Below, piece after piece: positions 44,750 through 54,050 of a stretch of 64,000 nucleotides of DNA; position 1 is the first letter of the stretch; each line of letters opens with the position of its first letter. The DNA is from CALAGB01 sp963789565 (GTDB lineage Bacteria; Chloroflexota; Chloroflexia; Thermomicrobiales; Thermomicrobiaceae), in NCBI GenBank assembly GCA_963789565.1, contig CAWBKX010000002.1:1178001-1242000 (forward strand), read 5' to 3'. The notes under the pieces were generated by a model, which had not been told where the DNA came from, ran no database searches, and worked only from the letters and a program-made list of their open reading frames with translations. A program made the translations under genes and the position numbers.

Positions 44750-46153
44750 TCAGCCGTTCGTCTTTGGCCAGGACGTCCCTTGCACGACGATCAACTCGCT
44801 GTCATACCAACGCTCTCGCACGGCACCGACCAGATACAGCGAGCCAGTCACGAGAATGTGATCGCCGGGTTTCGCGCGCTCCAGCGCTTCTTCGATTGCC
44901 GCTCGGGGCTCGGCGACGACGTCGACCGGCTTCCCAGCGGAACGAACGATGTCGGCGATGTCATCAGTCGGCGCGCTCGAGCGTTCGGTCGCGCTCGGCG
45001 CGGTGACGATCACCTCATCGGCGATGGGCGTGACGATGCGCGCTCCAGTCAGGAAGTCGTGCGCGTCGAGTGACCCGAGGACGACGATGCGTTTGGACGG
45101 CTCACCCAGCTCTAGCGCCCCCTGCACGAACGAGCGCATCTTGTCCGGATTGTGCGCGCCGTCAAGCACGACCAACGGCGATCGCTGCATGATCTCCATG
45201 CGACCTGGGAATCGCGTGTTCGCGATTCCACGCGCGATCGAGTCATTGCTGATCGCGGAAGGCTGTAGCCCCACAACGGCCCGAACCGCCGCCGCCGCCG
45301 CCGCGACGTTCGACCCCTGAAAATGCCCTGGTAGCGTGGTCTTGAAGCTACTCCCACTGGGGTGATCGAAAACGGTGGTGCCATCCGCCCCGGACGCGAC
45401 TACGTCGAAGTCTCGGCCTTCCGCTATTTCAATCAGCCTGGAACCGGTCTCGCGTGCCTCACGTTCGATAACTTCGAGCGCATCCGGCTTTTTTACGGTG
45501 GTCACCGCCGGGCGTCCTGGCTTGATGATGCCTGCCTTGTGCCAGGCAATCTCCGGAATCGTGCCACCCAGCGTCCGGACGTGATCGAGACCAATCGATG
45601 TGATGACCGCGACGTCTGACAGCAACACGTTGGTGAGGTCGAAGCGACCACCGGCGCCAACCTCGATGACGGCCCAATCGAGCTTTTCCCGCGCGAAAGA
45701 GAAGAAGGTGAGCGCCACCCAGAATTCGCCGTAGGTTAGCGGTGCGCCACCCTGCCCAACCCAGCGCTTGATCTCCCGATCGAGCGCGGCGACGTGTTCC
45801 GCGAAGTGGTCGCCAGGCATCAGACGACCGTCGATTTGCAGTTTCTCAGTCTCCACCTGCAAGTAGGGCGACACGTGCAGGCCGACGTGATACCCGGCCG
45901 CGTGTAGGATCCCCGCGATGAGCGCAGACGTAGAGCCTTTTCCAGACGTACCGCCGACGTGAATCGACCGATACGCTTGCTGCGGACTCCCGACAAATTC
46001 AAGAAAACGACGCAGCCGGTCGACTCTGGCGATCGAGCGCGACCGAATCTCCTCCTGTGTCGATCCCGCCTTGGGACTCGGTGGTCCCTGTATCAGTGCG
46101 TTGATGTATCGCGAGGCCCACTCGTATCTGCTGAGCGCCGACCCGCCGACCAT
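44750..46153 (-). CDS. folC: Folylpolyglutamate/dihydrofolate synthase
   Basis: FolC adds glutamate residues to folates and, in bifunctional forms, makes dihydrofolate from dihydropteroate. The 467-residue Mur-ligase-type protein has the P-loop HVGGTSGKGSTSALIAGIL, the acceptor-loop SPYLQVETEKLQ, the Mg-binding VIEVGAGGRFDLTN, and the C-terminal domain start VLDGAHNPDKM. The ATG at 46153 has GAGGG eight bases upstream; the upstream frame to 46210 overlaps the opposite promoter region and is not needed. Confidence 0.92.
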   Translation of the reverse strand: MVGGSALSRYEWASRYINALIQGPPSPKAGSTQEEIRSRSIARVDRLRRFLEFVGSPQQAYRSIHVGGTSGKGSTSALIAGILHAAGYHVGLHVSPYLQVETEKLQIDGRLMPGDHFAEHVAALDREIKRWVGQGGAPLTYGEFWVALTFFSFAREKLDWAVIEVGAGGRFDLTNVLLSDVAVITSIGLDHVRTLGGTIPEIAWHKAGIIKPGRPAVTTVKKPDALEVIEREARETGSRLIEIAEGRDFDVVASGADGTTVFDHPSGSSFKTTLPGHFQGSNVAAAAAAVRAVVGLQPSAISNDSIARGIANTRFPGRMEIMQRSPLVVLDGAHNPDKMRSFVQGALELGEPSKRIVVLGSLDAHDFLTGARIVTPIADEVIVTAPSATERSSAPTDDIADIVRSAGKPVDVVAEPRAAIEEALERAKPGDHILVTGSLYLVGAVRERWYDSELIVVQGTSWPKTNG

Positions 46154-46339
46154 GAATCGCCCTCTCTCGATTGAGAATTGGTCGAATTTCAAACTCGAGA
46201 ATTGTATCAACCGCCCCTCGCGCCGCGTCGTCCAGGGCCCGCCTCAAGTGCACAAGATATTACGAAATCATTACACGATCGTGATTGGTTCCAGTATGGC
46301 GTTACATGTCCATTACATTACACAGATCTTTCAGAAAGA

Positions 46340-46368
46340 TTGTCGCAACGCCTTCTCCGTTGTGTTAT
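46340..46368 (+). promoter_or_regulatory. Candidate promoter of the beta-helix gene
   Basis: TTGTCG and TGTTAT are 17 bases apart in an unusually AT-rich stretch (46250-46370) between folC and the secreted protein gene. This predicts a start near 46375 and a ~97-base leader. Confidence 0.45.
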
Positions 46369-46471
46369 TCAACATGGTGTGTGGCGATCGTCAGTCCGGA
46401 ACCCGCGTAAGTACGACGGGTTTCGCTTTGCGATTGCCGGGTTCGCTGGACCGTTCATTGAGGGGGACGAC

Positions 46472-48238
46472 GTGACGCTAACCTCGTATCGAAAGCGGCG
46501 CGGGATGTGGTTCATCGCCGCGCTGCTGGTCGCGACGTATTTTTCGAGTGTGCTGGCGGTTGCGCCAGTTGGGGCCGTGGCCCCGACGACTCTGTACGTC
46601 AACGCCGCCGTCGGCTCACCAGGCAACGGAAGCTCGTGGGCTATGGCATACGCGAACGTGCAAGACGCCTTGACCTTCGCCACCACCAATAGTGGCACCC
46701 AATACGAAATCTGGGTGACGCAAGGTGATTACACACCAACGAGCACGTCCGATCGCACAATCAGCTTCGTGTTTCCGAACAACGTTTCGGCGTATGGTGG
46801 TTTCGCCGGAACTGAGGCGGTCCGCACCGATCGCGACGCGGCCGCGAATGTCACCATTCTCGACGGCGACATCGGGACGACCGGCAGCAATGCCGACAAC
46901 ACGTATCGCGTTGTCACGTTCGCCGCGAATGTGACCAATGCCAACGTCCTCGACGGCTTCACGATCGAGAACGGGAACGCCAACGAGCCATTCAATATCA
47001 ACAACCCGTTCGCGCAAATCGCGGATAGCGGAGCCGGTGTCTCCGTTCCGTCTGGCGCGGCACCAACACTCTCCAATCTGGAAGTCACGTCGAATCACGC
47101 TGACAACGTCGGCGGCGGCATCTTTAGCAACAACGCGAGTCCGTGGGCCGATCACCTCTTCGTGCATGGGAACGATGCCCCAACCGGCGGTGGCATCGGC
47201 ACCTCGCTCGGCGCGGCCTGGATTCAGAACTCCATCATCTCCGGCAACACTGGATCGCACGGTGGTGGACTATACGTCGCAGATGGCAACTCGTTCCGAC
47301 TCGTCAACAGCATCATTAGCGGCAACCGCGCCATCACGCAGTCACCTTTCACCGGTCAGGGTGGTGCCGTGAGCTTCTACGGTTCGACGTCCTCCATCAC
47401 GCCGACGATCATCAACTCAACGATCACCGGCAACTACTCTGATGGCACAACCGGTGGCATCGCGGCATCCTCTTTCGTCTCGCCGCACATCGACAACAGC
47501 ATCGTCTGGAACAACGCGGACCCGAATGGAAACACCGGCGCGTCCGAGTTCTCGCACGACTCGTTTGGCGGTAGCACGCATATCGACTCGTCGATCGTTC
47601 AAGGTGGCTGCCCAACTGGTGCCCACGTCTGCACCAACGTGATCGACGCGGATCCACAGTTCGCGACGCCGGTCGACCCAACCACGGCACCGACCACCAG
47701 CGGCGATTTTCGGCTTGGGACCTTCTCGCCAGCAATCGACGTCGGTGACAACAGTCTGGTTCCGGGACCGGTGACGACCGACATCATCGGCAACCCGCGC
47801 ATCTTCGACTACCCGCTCGTGGCGAGTGCTGGTGCAGTGGTCGACATGGGTGCGTTTGAGGCCATGACTCCGCAGAACACCGCAAACGTCAGCGTGTTCG
47901 CCTGGGCATTCGGTTCTCCATTCGGCGGCCAGTTTTCATTCTTCCGTGGCACGTTCCTGTCCCTGAATGTGCGCACCAACGCGGGGGGAAATCCCGTCGG
48001 AACCCTCACCTTCAGTTCGGGACTTACGGCCCTCGCGACGCATACCTTCACCACGGTGATCTACGGCAACCAGATGCTTCTGGTAGTCGGGCAAGCTCAG
48101 CTGCGAAACGGTCATACGGTCACCTTCCAGTTCACAGCGGACCTGTCGAACCACGTGTTCGGTGGGGCGGTGATGCGCCTGACGTTGAGCAACGGCTACG
48201 ACAGTGGCAACATCCACGGTCTGATCTTGGTCAACTAG
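46472..48238 (+). CDS. Secreted parallel beta-helix protein
   Basis: The 588-residue product starts at GTG 46472 after AGGGGG and has a signal peptide (GMWFIAALLVATYFSSVLA). Residues ~45-430 look like a right-handed beta-helix: repeated short strands with GG and N runs (ADNVGGGIFSNNASPW, GGGIGTSL, NSIISGNTGSHGGGLYV, NSIISGNRA, NSTITGNYSDGTTGG). The motif YGGFAGTEAVRTDRD and the choice-of-anchor style end ATNVIDADPQFATP point to polymorphic surface or pectate-lyase-like adhesins. A final ~130-residue beta domain carries no obvious catalytic site. The frame opens upstream to 46178 without support. Function is unknown. Confidence 0.78.
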   Translation: MTLTSYRKRRGMWFIAALLVATYFSSVLAVAPVGAVAPTTLYVNAAVGSPGNGSSWAMAYANVQDALTFATTNSGTQYEIWVTQGDYTPTSTSDRTISFVFPNNVSAYGGFAGTEAVRTDRDAAANVTILDGDIGTTGSNADNTYRVVTFAANVTNANVLDGFTIENGNANEPFNINNPFAQIADSGAGVSVPSGAAPTLSNLEVTSNHADNVGGGIFSNNASPWADHLFVHGNDAPTGGGIGTSLGAAWIQNSIISGNTGSHGGGLYVADGNSFRLVNSIISGNRAITQSPFTGQGGAVSFYGSTSSITPTIINSTITGNYSDGTTGGIAASSFVSPHIDNSIVWNNADPNGNTGASEFSHDSFGGSTHIDSSIVQGGCPTGAHVCTNVIDADPQFATPVDPTTAPTTSGDFRLGTFSPAIDVGDNSLVPGPVTTDIIGNPRIFDYPLVASAGAVVDMGAFEAMTPQNTANVSVFAWAFGSPFGGQFSFFRGTFLSLNVRTNAGGNPVGTLTFSSGLTALATHTFTTVIYGNQMLLVVGQAQLRNGHTVTFQFTADLSNHVFGGAVMRLTLSNGYDSGNIHGLILVN

Positions 48239-48323
48239 CACCGGGGGACGAGGCTCGGCGGCGGCCCACCTGCCGCTGGGTACCCATCCCGGCAATCAAC
48301 AATTTGCGATCTCCTGGCAGAGG

Positions 48324-48365
48324 CAGGAGCGGAGCCGACCCCAATGGCTCCGCTCCTGACTTTGT
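48324..48365 (+). terminator. Intrinsic terminator after the beta-helix gene
   Basis: CAGGAGCGGAGCC and its complement GGCTCCGCTCCTG form a 13-bp stem with a 9-base loop (48324-48358), followed by ACTTTGTG. It separates the secreted protein from the glycosylase gene. Confidence 0.7.
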
Positions 48366-48447
48366 GCCGCGTTTCATCTCTCCCGTATGCTGGTGTCTCA
48401 AAACGTGGCAATACGCCTTCAACAATTGGCATCGAGACTAGGACAAC

Positions 48448-49368
48448 ATGTCGACCATCACCTTCACCATCCAACCGCTCCCTCCATTCAGGCTCGACTT
48501 CATCGTTTGGGCCCTGAAACGCCGCCCAGAGTTTGTGATCGACGACTGGGACGGCGAGACGTATAAGCGCGTGCTGCGAGTCAACGAGGTTCCCGTCGCG
48601 CTCACGGTTTGGCAGCGTGGCGGCTTCGACGATCCTGAGCTGCGGCTTGAGGCTCACCTACCGACGTCGGACATTGGGACGAACGATGTCGCCCGTGAAG
48701 TACATCGACTCCTGGGGACCGACCTCGATCTGTGCGAGTTCTATCGACTGGCTGAGGGTGATGAGCATCTTGCCGATTTGGTGAGTCGTTTTCGGGGCTT
48801 CAAACCACCACGCTATCCGAGTGTTTTCGAATGCCTCACCAACGCGATCACCTGCCAACTGTTGAGTCTCAACGTCGGGCTACGCGTGGTGTCGCGGCTC
48901 GTCGAGCACTATGGGCATCGGGTATCGTCTGAGTTCCCTCCCGCGTTTCCGACCCCGTCCAAGATCGCCATGGCCGATCCGGATCACCTGCGCTCGATCG
49001 GTTTCAGCCGTCAGAAGGCACGCGCGATGATCGAATTGGCACAAGAGATCGACGCTGGCAACATCGACCTGGAAGCGCTCGCGGACCTCGACGACGACGA
49101 GGCAATCGCGCGTCTGACGTCGATTCGCGGTGTTGGGCGTTGGACAGCTGAATACGCGTTGCTGCGGGGGTTGGGGAGGCTGCACGTCTTTCCGGGCGAC
49201 GATGTCGGCGCGCGCAACACGCTGCAAACGTGGGCGGGGACCGATCAGCCGTTGACGTATGAGGGCGTCGCCGAGCTGCTCGATCGCTGGAAGCCGTATG
49301 CAGGGTTGCTCTACTTCCACATGCTGCTGCTTGGAATCGAGTCCAAGGGAAAGTTCGAACAACACTGA
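48448..49368 (+). CDS. AlkA-type DNA-3-methyladenine glycosylase
   Basis: A 306-residue HhH-GPD protein that removes alkylated bases. The core has CLTNAITCQLLSLNVGLRVV, the hairpin LTSIRGVGRWTAEYALLRGLG and the catalytic Asp region VFPGDDVGA (D252 in the AlkA position). The N-terminal ~110 residues match the AlkA beta domain. No iron-sulfur cluster cysteines follow, so it is not an EndoIII/MutY type. It is 213 bases upstream of the heliorhodopsin on the same strand. Confidence 0.87.
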   Translation: MSTITFTIQPLPPFRLDFIVWALKRRPEFVIDDWDGETYKRVLRVNEVPVALTVWQRGGFDDPELRLEAHLPTSDIGTNDVAREVHRLLGTDLDLCEFYRLAEGDEHLADLVSRFRGFKPPRYPSVFECLTNAITCQLLSLNVGLRVVSRLVEHYGHRVSSEFPPAFPTPSKIAMADPDHLRSIGFSRQKARAMIELAQEIDAGNIDLEALADLDDDEAIARLTSIRGVGRWTAEYALLRGLGRLHVFPGDDVGARNTLQTWAGTDQPLTYEGVAELLDRWKPYAGLLYFHMLLLGIESKGKFEQH

Positions 49369-49425
49369 AGACGGCAGCAACGCGGTTCGCGGTGGAATAT
49401 TTCTGTCACTTGGATTCAGTTGATC

Positions 49426-49438
49426 CAGCATGATGCTG
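49426..49438. promoter_or_regulatory. CAGCAT-G-ATGCTG palindrome upstream of heliorhodopsin
   Basis: A perfect 13-base palindrome (6-bp arms, one-base centre) lies 143 bases before the heliorhodopsin start, close to TGTAAC, a possible -10 box. It is a candidate operator; the nearest regulator gene is the MarR protein at 50467-50922. Chance cannot be excluded. The rest of 49369-49580 shows no gene. Confidence 0.35.
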
Positions 49439-49580
49439 TAACGAGATCGTTAGACGGACGAGCGTTCCGTATTGCGACTGTGACGGCCGAGGCACTAAAC
49501 ATGAAATACGATGACGCACTGGGCGTCAGGGTCTTCTGTTTGTTCCGTACTCTGCTGCCAACGATCCGGAGGAAACTAGA

Positions 49581-50390
49581 ATGAGCGGCAAACAGAACGC
49601 TCCGAGCGAAGATCTCGTGAAATCAGCGACCGAAGTTGTGTCCAGCTCGATGGACCGTCTTCGCATCTACAACCTGATCGTCGGCCTCGTGCATTTGGCA
49701 CAGGCAGCGACCATCTTCGCATTGAGCAACGATTTCTCGCTTCCCGTCACGGCCGCGTTTATGACCGGCCAACCCGGCTCGGCCCTGTCTCAACGTGAGA
49801 CGCTGTTTCATATTCCGATTGGTCCAGTCGTCGGCGTGTTCCTACTGCTCGCCGCCGTGGATCACCTTCTGATGGCAGCACCAAAAGTTTGGCCCTGGTA
49901 TCGCGACAATCTGGCCAAAAGAATCAACTACGCTCGCTGGTGGGAATACTCTATCAGTGCGTCGGTCATGATCGTGCTCATCGCCATGATCACCGGGGTC
50001 AGCGATATCGGCGCTTTGATCGCCATCTTCGGTGTCAACTCGGCAATGATCTTCTTCGGCATGGTCATGGAGATAGTCAACCGGAGCCGTGATTCGGTTA
50101 ACTGGACGACCTACCTGTTTGGTTGTGTCGCCGGTATCGTCCCGTGGATCGTTATCGCATACCAGTTCATCGGGGCAGCGAATCGCTCCGCCGGGCCTCC
50201 AGGTTTCGTCTACGGAATCGTGATTTCACTCTTCGTGTTGTTCAACAGCTTCGCCATCAACATGGCACTGCAATATGCCAAGCGCGGGCCATGGCGCGAC
50301 TACGTCTTTGGGGAAAAGGCGTACATTCTGTTGAGCCTGACGGCGAAGTCGCTGCTGGCGTGGCAAATATTCGCCAATACGCTGTTTTGA
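49581..50390 (+). CDS. Heliorhodopsin (retinal-binding seven-TM photoreceptor)
   Basis: The 269-residue protein has seven hydrophobic segments and matches heliorhodopsins, a rhodopsin group with inverted topology (N-terminus inside) and no established pumping activity. Compared with HeR 48C12, all key residues fall at the same +15 offset: H38 (His23), H95 (His80), R119 (Arg104), counterion E122 (Glu107), S252 (Ser237) and Schiff-base lysine K256 (Lys241). K256 lies in LSLTAKSLLAWQIF in helix 7. TM4-5 segments SASVMIVLIAMITG and FGVNSAMIFFG are also typical. The ATG has CCGGAGGAAAC upstream. Known heliorhodopsins show long photocycles, suggesting sensing or light-regulated function; that is unproven here. 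No retinal-synthesis gene is in the window. Confidence 0.93.
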   Translation: MSGKQNAPSEDLVKSATEVVSSSMDRLRIYNLIVGLVHLAQAATIFALSNDFSLPVTAAFMTGQPGSALSQRETLFHIPIGPVVGVFLLLAAVDHLLMAAPKVWPWYRDNLAKRINYARWWEYSISASVMIVLIAMITGVSDIGALIAIFGVNSAMIFFGMVMEIVNRSRDSVNWTTYLFGCVAGIVPWIVIAYQFIGAANRSAGPPGFVYGIVISLFVLFNSFAINMALQYAKRGPWRDYVFGEKAYILLSLTAKSLLAWQIFANTLF

Positions 50391-50466
50391 TCATCCAAGA
50401 CGACGCGGGGAACTGCCCGTCGTACCTAGCCGATACGGCGAATGGAATTTGTTGGAGTTTCTGGAC

Positions 50467-50922
50467 TCAACGGGATGGTGCTGTACGACTCGTCTCAGCT
50501 AGACTCAGCACCCGCGCGACCAAGCGTTGCAGTTCTTCGCGCTCTTCCGTGTCGAGCGGTTCCAGCAGGCTGGCCACCGCCTGCCGGCGGCGTTGACGCC
50601 AACTCTCGACTTTGCAGCGGCCCGCTTCCGTCAGCGTGATCTCCACCACGCGCTCGTCCGACACACGGCGTTCGCGCCGCACCATGCCCGCGCTTTCAAG
50701 ACGCTTGCAGGCGATGGTGGCCGAGCTCTGTGAAACTCCCAGTGCAGCGGCCACTTCGCCGACCGTAAGTGTCCCCCGATTGCGCAGCTGATGCAGCAGC
50801 CAGAACTGTTGAGACGTCGCTTCTCCCTCGCGTATCGAGTAGGAGACGTGCCGGAGCCACCGCCAGAGATCGAACAGTTCCTCGACGAGCTGATCGGTCG
50901 ACGCGAGGTTGTCACTCGGCAC
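50467..50922 (-). CDS. MarR-family regulator
   Basis: A 151-residue winged-helix repressor-type protein: dimerisation helix LVEELFDLWRWLRHVS, the HTH GTLTVGEVAAALGVSQSSATIACKRLE, wing region MVRRERRVSDERVVEITLTEAG, and the C-terminal dimer helix. The GTG at 50922 fits family length and has AAAGGA eight bases upstream; the frame extends to 51069 without support. It converges on the heliorhodopsin with 76 bases between stops and is divergent from the serine hydrolase. Ligand is unknown. Confidence 0.87.
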   Translation of the reverse strand: MPSDNLASTDQLVEELFDLWRWLRHVSYSIREGEATSQQFWLLHQLRNRGTLTVGEVAAALGVSQSSATIACKRLESAGMVRRERRVSDERVVEITLTEAGRCKVESWRQRRRQAVASLLEPLDTEEREELQRLVARVLSLAETSRTAPSR

Positions 50923-51225
50923 GTCATGTCCTTTCGCTCTGCCATTCCGCGGCCGCTGATGATCGACGTCGTTCAATCGGCTCTTGGGGGTTGGTTCGAG
51001 TTGATCTTCCATTTGGAAGACCTCAGCTCCCACAGGGAGGATGCTCGCCGCGCCATGGACCGTGTTCATACGATTTGGTGTTTCCCCGATTATAGCCGGG
51101 ATTCACTGGTCGGTTCACTCAGGTCAGGCGCGTTGCTCGCTGATGCTGGTACCCAGCGGGGAAGTACCTTAGAGTGGAGGCATCCAGTTAGAGGACGAAC
51201 CGCGGACGGAGAAAAGAGGTAAGCG

Positions 51226-52074
51226 ATGGACGAGCTGGTTCAAGAGCTCAACCAATTGTGCGACGAACAACCATTTCACACCGGGTGGTACCTGAACGAC
51301 CTGCATACGGGCAATGAAGCCAATCGACATGGGGACCTCATCGGGCCGTCCGCCAGTACACGCAAAGTCTCGATCCTGATGGCTGCGATGAAAGAAATCC
51401 ACGAAGGGCGGCTTGCATTTGATCAGCCGCTGACGCCGGACCCGAAGTATCAGATCAATAATTCCGGCTGCTTCCGCTATTTTCGACCAGGTTTCACGCT
51501 ACCCCTCTTCGATCACTTGGTGATGATGATCATCGTGAGTGACAACGTCAGCACCGGAATGCTGGTCGACATGTTGGGGATCGATCTCATCAACGAGTAC
51601 TCCCGCTCGGTCGGCATGGCGAGTACGACCCACCGCGACAATATCCCGCCAGGCTCGCTCACCTGGGATCACGCTCCTGACGCCACCAACGCCACCACTC
51701 CGAATGACGTTGGGCTGTTGCTCTGCAAAATGGTGGATGGTTCGCGCGATGAGACGGCCGCGGCCGCGCTCGGCGTGACAACGGAGCTGTGCCAGAAGGC
51801 AATCGAGATCATGACCTGGCAGCAGCTCACCAACCGACTCCCCTATTTGATGCCGCCTGACGCGGTGGTGGCCCACAAGACTGGTCGCGGCATTCGCAAC
51901 TACAGCGACGTCGGCATCATCTATCGGGGCAACGATCCTCGCTACGTCCTGACTGCCTACACCGACCAGGTCCGGCCCGAACTACCGGACGGTCGCGCCG
52001 GCCGCGGCGCGGCGCATCTCCACATCGCCAACCTGTGCCGCACTTGCTGGAATCATTTGGTGTTGAACGTGTGA
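51226..52074 (+). CDS. Class A beta-lactamase/serine-hydrolase-like protein without signal peptide
   Basis: The 282-residue protein has the three penicillin-recognising motifs: S44-T-R-K47 (SASTRKVSIL), S105-D-N107 and K218-T-G220. The omega-loop glutamate of true class A lactamases (ExxLN) is not seen; the region reads PDATNATTPNDVG. Without it, deacylation of beta-lactams would be poor, so a peptidase or esterase role is more likely. There is no signal sequence, unusual for this fold. The start ATG has GAGGT upstream. Its 5' region is shared with the divergent marR gene. Confidence 0.8.
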   Translation: MDELVQELNQLCDEQPFHTGWYLNDLHTGNEANRHGDLIGPSASTRKVSILMAAMKEIHEGRLAFDQPLTPDPKYQINNSGCFRYFRPGFTLPLFDHLVMMIIVSDNVSTGMLVDMLGIDLINEYSRSVGMASTTHRDNIPPGSLTWDHAPDATNATTPNDVGLLLCKMVDGSRDETAAAALGVTTELCQKAIEIMTWQQLTNRLPYLMPPDAVVAHKTGRGIRNYSDVGIIYRGNDPRYVLTAYTDQVRPELPDGRAGRGAAHLHIANLCRTCWNHLVLNV

Positions 52075-52200
52075 GGTCGTACTTAAAATCCGGGATTGCG
52101 GGCTCGACCACGAGTTCGAGCCCAGAATCACACCGGCAACGATCCGGTGACTGACCGCCCGGCCGATCGCGCCTCTCGCGAAAGCCAACTTCTGAGCCCG

Positions 52201-53505
52201 ATGACAACCGGCAACCGCCCGTTTTGGCCGGTCTTTGTCTGGACGTCGTCTCTCTTGTCTCTATCAGGCGGCTTTCTGCTGGGCGGCCTCATCTTTCTGC
52301 TGCGTTCGACGGACCGGTATTCCGCGAACTGGCAGATAGGAGCGATTCAAGCCCACGGCCATGTCCAGCTGTTCGGCTGGGGCGGACTCATGGTCCTCGG
52401 CATTGGACTCCACTTCCTGCCACGGCTCCTCAGCGCTCCGCTGCGCCACCCGCAGTGGCCACGGCTCATCCTGGCGTTGATGACCGCCGGTTTGGTCCTG
52501 CGGCTCGTCTCAGGCCCGATGCTGGAGACCTTCCCGCGTGGTATTTCAAACAGGCTGGCGGCCGCTGGGCTCATGCTCTCGGCCACGCTTGAATTGGTCG
52601 CGATCTGTTTGGCGCTGTCGTTGGTCGGGTCGATGATACGGCGCGCGCACATCAAGAAACGCGGGATTCCCTCAAGGGGCGTCACGGCCCTGATTCTGTT
52701 CGCGTTCACATCTCTCGGAGCGGCGATGTTCATGAACGTCGCGGGCACAATCGATGTCTGGCTCCGATCCCTCATCGTCGTGCCCTACTGGGCCGATTCC
52801 AGCACCGTGACCTTGGCGCTGACGGGCTTTCTCACCGCCATCTCGATTGCGATGTCGGCGCGACTCTTGCCTCTCTACGTCCACGTCAAGGCACCTCGCG
52901 AGGGATGGATGCGAGCGGTCGCGGCTTTGTTGCCACTGGCGCTCGTGACGAGGGTCATTGGGATCGTCACACAGAATAGCGCGAGCGTCGGGACAGGTCT
53001 GATTCTCCAATCGTCGAGCTTGGTCTGCGGAGTGATCGCGCTGAGGGTGTTCGAGAGGCGCAGGACGCTGCCGCGACAGAGAGTGACGATCTTCACCGAT
53101 CCGTTGCAACTCATGGTTCTTTCTGCATACTGCTGGCTGGTTGCCGCAGTGGTGTTTGGGTTGATGATCGGCGCGAACGATCTTGGACTCGGCGCTTTCT
53201 CCGTGCCACTGGATGCTGAGCGGCATGCTCTCGGTGCGGGGTTCGTCACGCTACTGATACTCGGAATTGGCTCGGAGATGCTTCCGGGGCTGGGGAAGGC
53301 GCGGTTGCGCCGGCCCGAACTGCGCTGGGTCACCCTTATTCTGGCAAACGTCTCGGCGCTGCTGCGCACAGTTCCGCTCCTGCTCGACAGCACGCCAGGT
53401 GCGCGAACGTCGGCGATCATGAGCGGCGCTGGATTGCTTGGAGCACTCGCGATCGTCGTCTTCCTGGTCAACATACGCCCAGGACTACGTGCGAAATTCG
53501 GTTGA
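52201..53505 (+). CDS. Twelve-TM membrane protein, NnrS-like
   Basis: About 434 residues and ~12 hydrophobic helices. Two motifs carry conserved-looking His: GAIQAHGHVQLFGWGGLMVL with GIGLHFLPRL, and RHALGAGFVTLLILGIGSEMLPG. These recall NnrS, a haem/copper membrane protein linked to nitric-oxide tolerance, and the helix pattern of haem-copper oxidase subunit I. Assignment is moderate; no denitrification gene is near. Several starts are possible (GTG 52147, ATG 52201); neither has a good ribosome-binding site, and I use the one just before the first TM helix. Confidence 0.6.
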   Translation: MTTGNRPFWPVFVWTSSLLSLSGGFLLGGLIFLLRSTDRYSANWQIGAIQAHGHVQLFGWGGLMVLGIGLHFLPRLLSAPLRHPQWPRLILALMTAGLVLRLVSGPMLETFPRGISNRLAAAGLMLSATLELVAICLALSLVGSMIRRAHIKKRGIPSRGVTALILFAFTSLGAAMFMNVAGTIDVWLRSLIVVPYWADSSTVTLALTGFLTAISIAMSARLLPLYVHVKAPREGWMRAVAALLPLALVTRVIGIVTQNSASVGTGLILQSSSLVCGVIALRVFERRRTLPRQRVTIFTDPLQLMVLSAYCWLVAAVVFGLMIGANDLGLGAFSVPLDAERHALGAGFVTLLILGIGSEMLPGLGKARLRRPELRWVTLILANVSALLRTVPLLLDSTPGARTSAIMSGAGLLGALAIVVFLVNIRPGLRAKFG

Positions 53506-54050
53506 ACGTCCGCAATCTCCTCCCGCGAATGACCACTCCTGTCCGTTGGTACAGGAAGTTTACTGTCCGGTCACTACGAAAAATCTGGCCCTTTCGGCGG
53601 ATGTGCCAGAACCGGGCCGATCCTATGATGTCTACAGACAAGAGAATGGTGAGGCGACGGACGGACGGACGATCGGAACAGCCTCTTTGAATCGCAAGGA
53701 AATGCTCCAGTACCGTCCGCGATTGAAACAGCATGAAAACCCGCCGAGGTGGCGCGGGAACGTCGCAAAGATTTGCTCACCGCGGAGTGGCAATTACCTC
53801 TGTCACACCGTGACCCCAAATCCCTCACGGTCGGGATGACCACCGACTCCCGACACCTCCCCCAAATCGAGGGTTCGCTCGTCCCCGCACGGAAACGTGG
53901 AGCGGACCCTCTAGCCCCTTCACTCCGACTGTCTCCCACGTGCTGGCAATGAGCCACTCAAGCATCGACCACTACCTCATGTCCTCCACAAAGAATCCGC
54001 CAGTTCAGTATCCTGATGACGTCGCCGACGTACGAGTGAACGGAAATTCG
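53506..54050. other. 545-base region without a supported gene
   Basis: Overlapping short frames here are antisense to each other and lack family features. A short GACG/GACGGACG tandem run is visible near 53655-53670. In-frame upstream codons of the PspC protein extend to 53940, but are not needed. I see no RNA gene. Confidence 0.45.

Noticed and set aside
45285..45305. GCC trinucleotide run as a repeat element
   Set aside because: It is an Ala-rich coding stretch of folC.
53438..53957. Small ORFs on both strands before the PspC gene
   Set aside because: Low-complexity, mutually antisense and without family features.
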